A stretch of DNA of 64,000 bases from Nitrospira sp. CG24D (GTDB lineage: Bacteria; Nitrospirota; Nitrospiria; Nitrospirales; Nitrospiraceae), in assembly GCA_002869855.2 (NCBI GenBank), contig NEWQ02000009.1, forward strand, positions 1 to 64,000, in the 5' to 3' direction. The first letter of the stretch is position 1. The number at the start of each line of letters is the position of its first letter. The notes beneath the pieces were generated by a model, which worked only from the letters and a program-made list of their open reading frames with translations, had not been told where the DNA came from and made no database searches. This document shows, piece after piece, positions 61,802-64,000 of the stretch. A program made the position numbers and the translations under genes.

Positions 61802-62557
61802 ATGGATCTCTCCGCGTATCTCGATCGCATTGATTATCCGGGCGAGTCTGCGGCATCACGCGACACGCTGCGCGCGCTTCATCTCGCCCATGTGTTCACG
61901 GTGCCGTTTGAAAATCTGGACGGCTATCGGGGCGTTCCGGTGTCGCTGGAGCCGGCTGACTTGTTTGCCAAGATCGTGACCGCGCGTCGTGGCGGGTACT
62001 GTTTTGAGCTGAATGGTCTCTTCAGTCTGCTCCTGGAGGCCATGGGGTTTGAGGTTACGCGGCTGATCGCGCGGGTGTGGTATGGGGCGAAGCCGCCCTA
62101 TCCGAGAAGCCATCAGGTCCTACTGGTGAGAGTCGGCGGGGAGCCCTGGCTGGTCGATGTCGGTTTCGGCGGGAATGGATTGCTTGAGCCCATCCCGCTG
62201 GCCGTGGGGCATGAAGCCCGGCAGTTGGAGGAACGGTTTCGTCTCCTCTCAGGGGAATCGGGAGAGTATCTGTTGCAGGCTTGGATTCATGGTGAGTGGG
62301 ATAGTCTCTATTCCTTCTCGACTCAGCCTTGTCAGCCGGTCGATTATCAATACGCGAACTATTTCCACTCCCATTCCAGGGATTCCCTGTTCATGCAGCG
62401 GCGGGTCTGTACGATTCCGACGAGAAATGGACGTACAACCTTGGTCGATCAGAGCTTGAGTATCAGGCGAAACGGAAAGAACGAGAAATCAGTGGTCGAG
62501 AGTGAGGCCGCGTACGCCCGCGTGCTTCACGAGCACTTTGGCATCGTCCTGCCGTAA
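61802..62557 (+). CDS. nat: Arylamine N-acetyltransferase
   Basis: About 251 residues. The catalytic triad is intact: Cys67 in RRGGYCFELN, His104 in RSHQVLLV and Asp119 in LVDVGFGG, at the usual spacing (Cys69, His107, Asp122 in the family). VPFENLDGY near residue 35 is also conserved. It transfers acetyl groups from acetyl-CoA to aromatic amines or hydrazines. The ATG at 61802 follows GGTGG. Confidence 0.93.
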   Translation: MDLSAYLDRIDYPGESAASRDTLRALHLAHVFTVPFENLDGYRGVPVSLEPADLFAKIVTARRGGYCFELNGLFSLLLEAMGFEVTRLIARVWYGAKPPYPRSHQVLLVRVGGEPWLVDVGFGGNGLLEPIPLAVGHEARQLEERFRLLSGESGEYLLQAWIHGEWDSLYSFSTQPCQPVDYQYANYFHSHSRDSLFMQRRVCTIPTRNGRTTLVDQSLSIRRNGKNEKSVVESEAAYARVLHEHFGIVLP

Positions 62558-62569
62558 GCCCGCCGGATC

Positions 62570-62908
62570 CTACCGGATGATCAACCGCACCAATCCGACG
62601 CAACTCATATAGAGCGTGAGGGAACCGATCATCGCGGGCCAGAAGCCGAAGCGCGGGACGCCGACGATCATGGAGACGACGTAGACCGTCCAGGGCGGCA
62701 CGAACCACAGCAGATTCTTGGCGTAGCTGACGATGGCGTCGTTGCCGCCGTTCAGGTAGATCAGGATGAAGGTGGCCCCGGTGATGGCGGGGAAGGTGCT
62801 GGCGAAGGCCGCAAGAAACGAGCGGCCCTGCGCGCCAAGGTAAGTCGACACGCTGACGATGGTGCCGCCTAAGAGAAAATAGAGTACATATCTGCCCCAG
62901 TCGTTCAC
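62570..62908 (-). CDS. DUF3147/GlpM-like membrane protein
   Basis: 112 residues with four hydrophobic helices spanning nearly the whole length, the size and pattern of GlpM-like DUF3147 proteins (YFLLGGTIVSVSTYLG, FPAITGATFILIYLNGG). The GTG at 62908 follows AGGAGG by 8 bases. Function unknown. Confidence 0.7.
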   Translation of the reverse strand: MNDWGRYVLYFLLGGTIVSVSTYLGAQGRSFLAAFASTFPAITGATFILIYLNGGNDAIVSYAKNLLWFVPPWTVYVVSMIVGVPRFGFWPAMIGSLTLYMSCVGLVRLIIR

Positions 62909-62965
62909 GGATCATTCCTCCTGCGATAGCCTGCTCTCGGTTGCCTCGCACCCTGTGCAGCGATT

Positions 62966-63679
62966 CTATCCAAGTGCCACTCGCACCGCACTATACATCA
63001 CCATGACTTCGACGGCATGGGCGACGACGGGGATATAGAGGTTGTTGGTCTTGAGCCGCACGGCCCCCCACACGAGACCGTCCCAGATCGCGATCCAATG
63101 TAGGTGGTGGAATGTCGTGACCATGAAGGGGTCGAAGGAAAAGGCGACGGCGCTGGTGATGAGGGCCAGAGGCGAGAGGCGCCGGAGAAGGGGGGATGGC
63201 CACAGAGCAGATTCGAGCACGACGAGTCGTCCGAGGAGAAAGCCTCGAAAGTTTACTTCAACGAAGAGCGCGATCCCGCCGATCACCCAGGGCAGCATGA
63301 GGGCGGGAGGGATGCGGGCATGCGGGGTGTCTTTGAGAAAGGTGATGTCGATACCCATGGCGGGGATTGCCTTGAGAATCATGATGGTGTTGAGGCAACC
63401 GAGGCCTAGGCCGATCACGAGCCCCCACCGGAGGCCGGACTTCAATCCGTGTGGGTGCAGGCCGAGAAGTGGAAGCAGGGGACCATTGCATCTCGACCAC
63501 AGGGCGAATGCGAGATAGGCCAACAGTTGCGGAGCGAATTGCATGAGCGGCGGTTCTTGCAGCGATGCGGGCAGGATGTAGAAAACGAGTGTGGCGGCGA
63601 TCGGGAGCAGCGCCAGGGCTGCTCCCCGTTCGTTGGCCTGAACCGTGGTCGCGAGTCCGCTCGGTTCAGGCGTCGGCAT
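62966..63679 (-). CDS. CPBP-family membrane protein with altered active site
   Basis: 237 residues with about seven helices. The CPBP (Abi/Rce1-like) signature EExxxR is reduced to VEVNFRGF, with one Glu, while the later His residues (FHHLHW, VVAHAVEVMVMYS) remain. Such proteins are prenyl-protease-like, but many lack activity. The gene lies downstream of the outer-membrane efflux gene on the same strand and 6 bases from its end. Confidence 0.65.
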   Translation of the reverse strand: MPTPEPSGLATTVQANERGAALALLPIAATLVFYILPASLQEPPLMQFAPQLLAYLAFALWSRCNGPLLPLLGLHPHGLKSGLRWGLVIGLGLGCLNTIMILKAIPAMGIDITFLKDTPHARIPPALMLPWVIGGIALFVEVNFRGFLLGRLVVLESALWPSPLLRRLSPLALITSAVAFSFDPFMVTTFHHLHWIAIWDGLVWGAVRLKTNNLYIPVVAHAVEVMVMYSAVRVALG

Positions 63680-63685
63680 AGAGGA

Positions 63686-64000
63686 CTATTGCAGTTGGAG
63701 ATTGTAGCGATCCAGCGTGGTGGCTTTGTGCCGCGCCAGATTGGAGAGCGACTTGTTGTAATCGACGACCGACCGGAGCTCGTTGCCTTGGGCCGTGGCG
63801 AGGTCGCGTTGGAAGTCGAGCACGAAACGGGTGGTGCTCAAGCCGACTTTCAGCCGCTCCTGCTCGGCCTGTAACTGCTTTTCGGCCATGATACGGGCAG
63901 AGCGGGTGGTCTCGATGCGCTTGAAATCTGTCTGTACGCGGCGGACTGCTTCCCGCACGCCCACGATGATTTGTTGGCGCACGCTCACCAAGGAGGCTTC
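63686..64000 (-). CDS. TolC-type outer-membrane efflux protein, 3' end (cut by window)
   Basis: The frame is open to the window edge. The helical segment with VGLSTTRFVLDFQRDLATAQGNELRSVVDYNKSLSNLARHKATTLDRYNL is the C-terminal half of outer-membrane efflux (OEP) proteins. The rest lies beyond position 64000. The gene would form the outer-membrane channel of a tripartite pump. Confidence 0.82.
   Translation of the reverse strand, partial: EASLVSVRQQIIVGVREAVRRVQTDFKRIETTRSARIMAEKQLQAEQERLKVGLSTTRFVLDFQRDLATAQGNELRSVVDYNKSLSNLARHKATTLDRYNLQLQ

Overview
The window looks like a chromosomal segment (roughly 55-60% GC by eye) of a Nitrospira-like bacterium (Nitrospirota). The support is a set of genes typical of nitrite oxidisers: two ethylbenzene-dehydrogenase-type haem b proteins resembling nitrite oxidoreductase (NXR) gamma subunits, a TorD-type chaperone and a NapF/NapG-type ferredoxin beside one of them, two cytochrome bd-like oxidase proteins, many c-type cytochromes, and a very large multicopper oxidase. 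The assignment rests on recalled protein families. No 16S rRNA, tRNA or NXR alpha/beta gene is visible.

Layout. 1-0.4 kb: 3' end of an IS30-family transposase. 0.4-6 kb, minus strand: a likely operon of a NarX-type kinase, a NarL-type regulator, a lone receiver, a small Cys-pair protein, a KimA-like potassium importer and an exported Ig/PKD protein. 6-15.4 kb: a 1613-residue multicopper oxidase with three internal modules, then two related periplasmic proteins with a Cys-x2-His-x2-Met site, a DUF4412-like protein and a HEAT-repeat protein, punctuated by strong promoters and GNRA-loop terminators. 15.5-30.3 kb: a respiratory island with a methyltransferase, a DUF420/CtaM-like protein, a tandem PCP_red protein, two bd-like oxidase homologues, two membrane-anchored SUMF1-fold proteins, three previously easily missed miniproteins, two membrane c-type cytochromes and a dihaem cytochrome fused to an NXR-gamma-like domain. 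30.4-38 kb: housekeeping genes mobA, a GT9 glycosyltransferase, argS, tgt, yajC, secD, secF. 38-46 kb: a triple-PAS kinase with an NtrC-type regulator, a WD40 protein and a HExxH protein. 46-49 kb: ferredoxin, TorD-like chaperone and NXR-gamma-like protein. 49-59 kb: a B12/radical-SAM enzyme, a membrane protein, TPR, TatA and NHL-repeat proteins, a second NXR-gamma-like protein, a PDZ protein and two pentahaem cytochromes. 59-64 kb: a toxin-antitoxin pair, gene debris, an arylamine N-acetyltransferase, two membrane proteins and the edge of a TolC-type gene.

How the parts fit. The island at 18-30 kb could form a terminal electron-accepting complex in which c-type cytochromes and an NXR-gamma-like haem domain deliver electrons to a bd-like core that lacks a CydB partner; this is inference. 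MobA, the TorD-like chaperone, the ferredoxin and TatA would together mature and export a Tat-dependent molybdoenzyme encoded elsewhere. A family of about 120-bp palindromic repeats (four copies) lies in intergenic gaps, twice overlapping stop codons.
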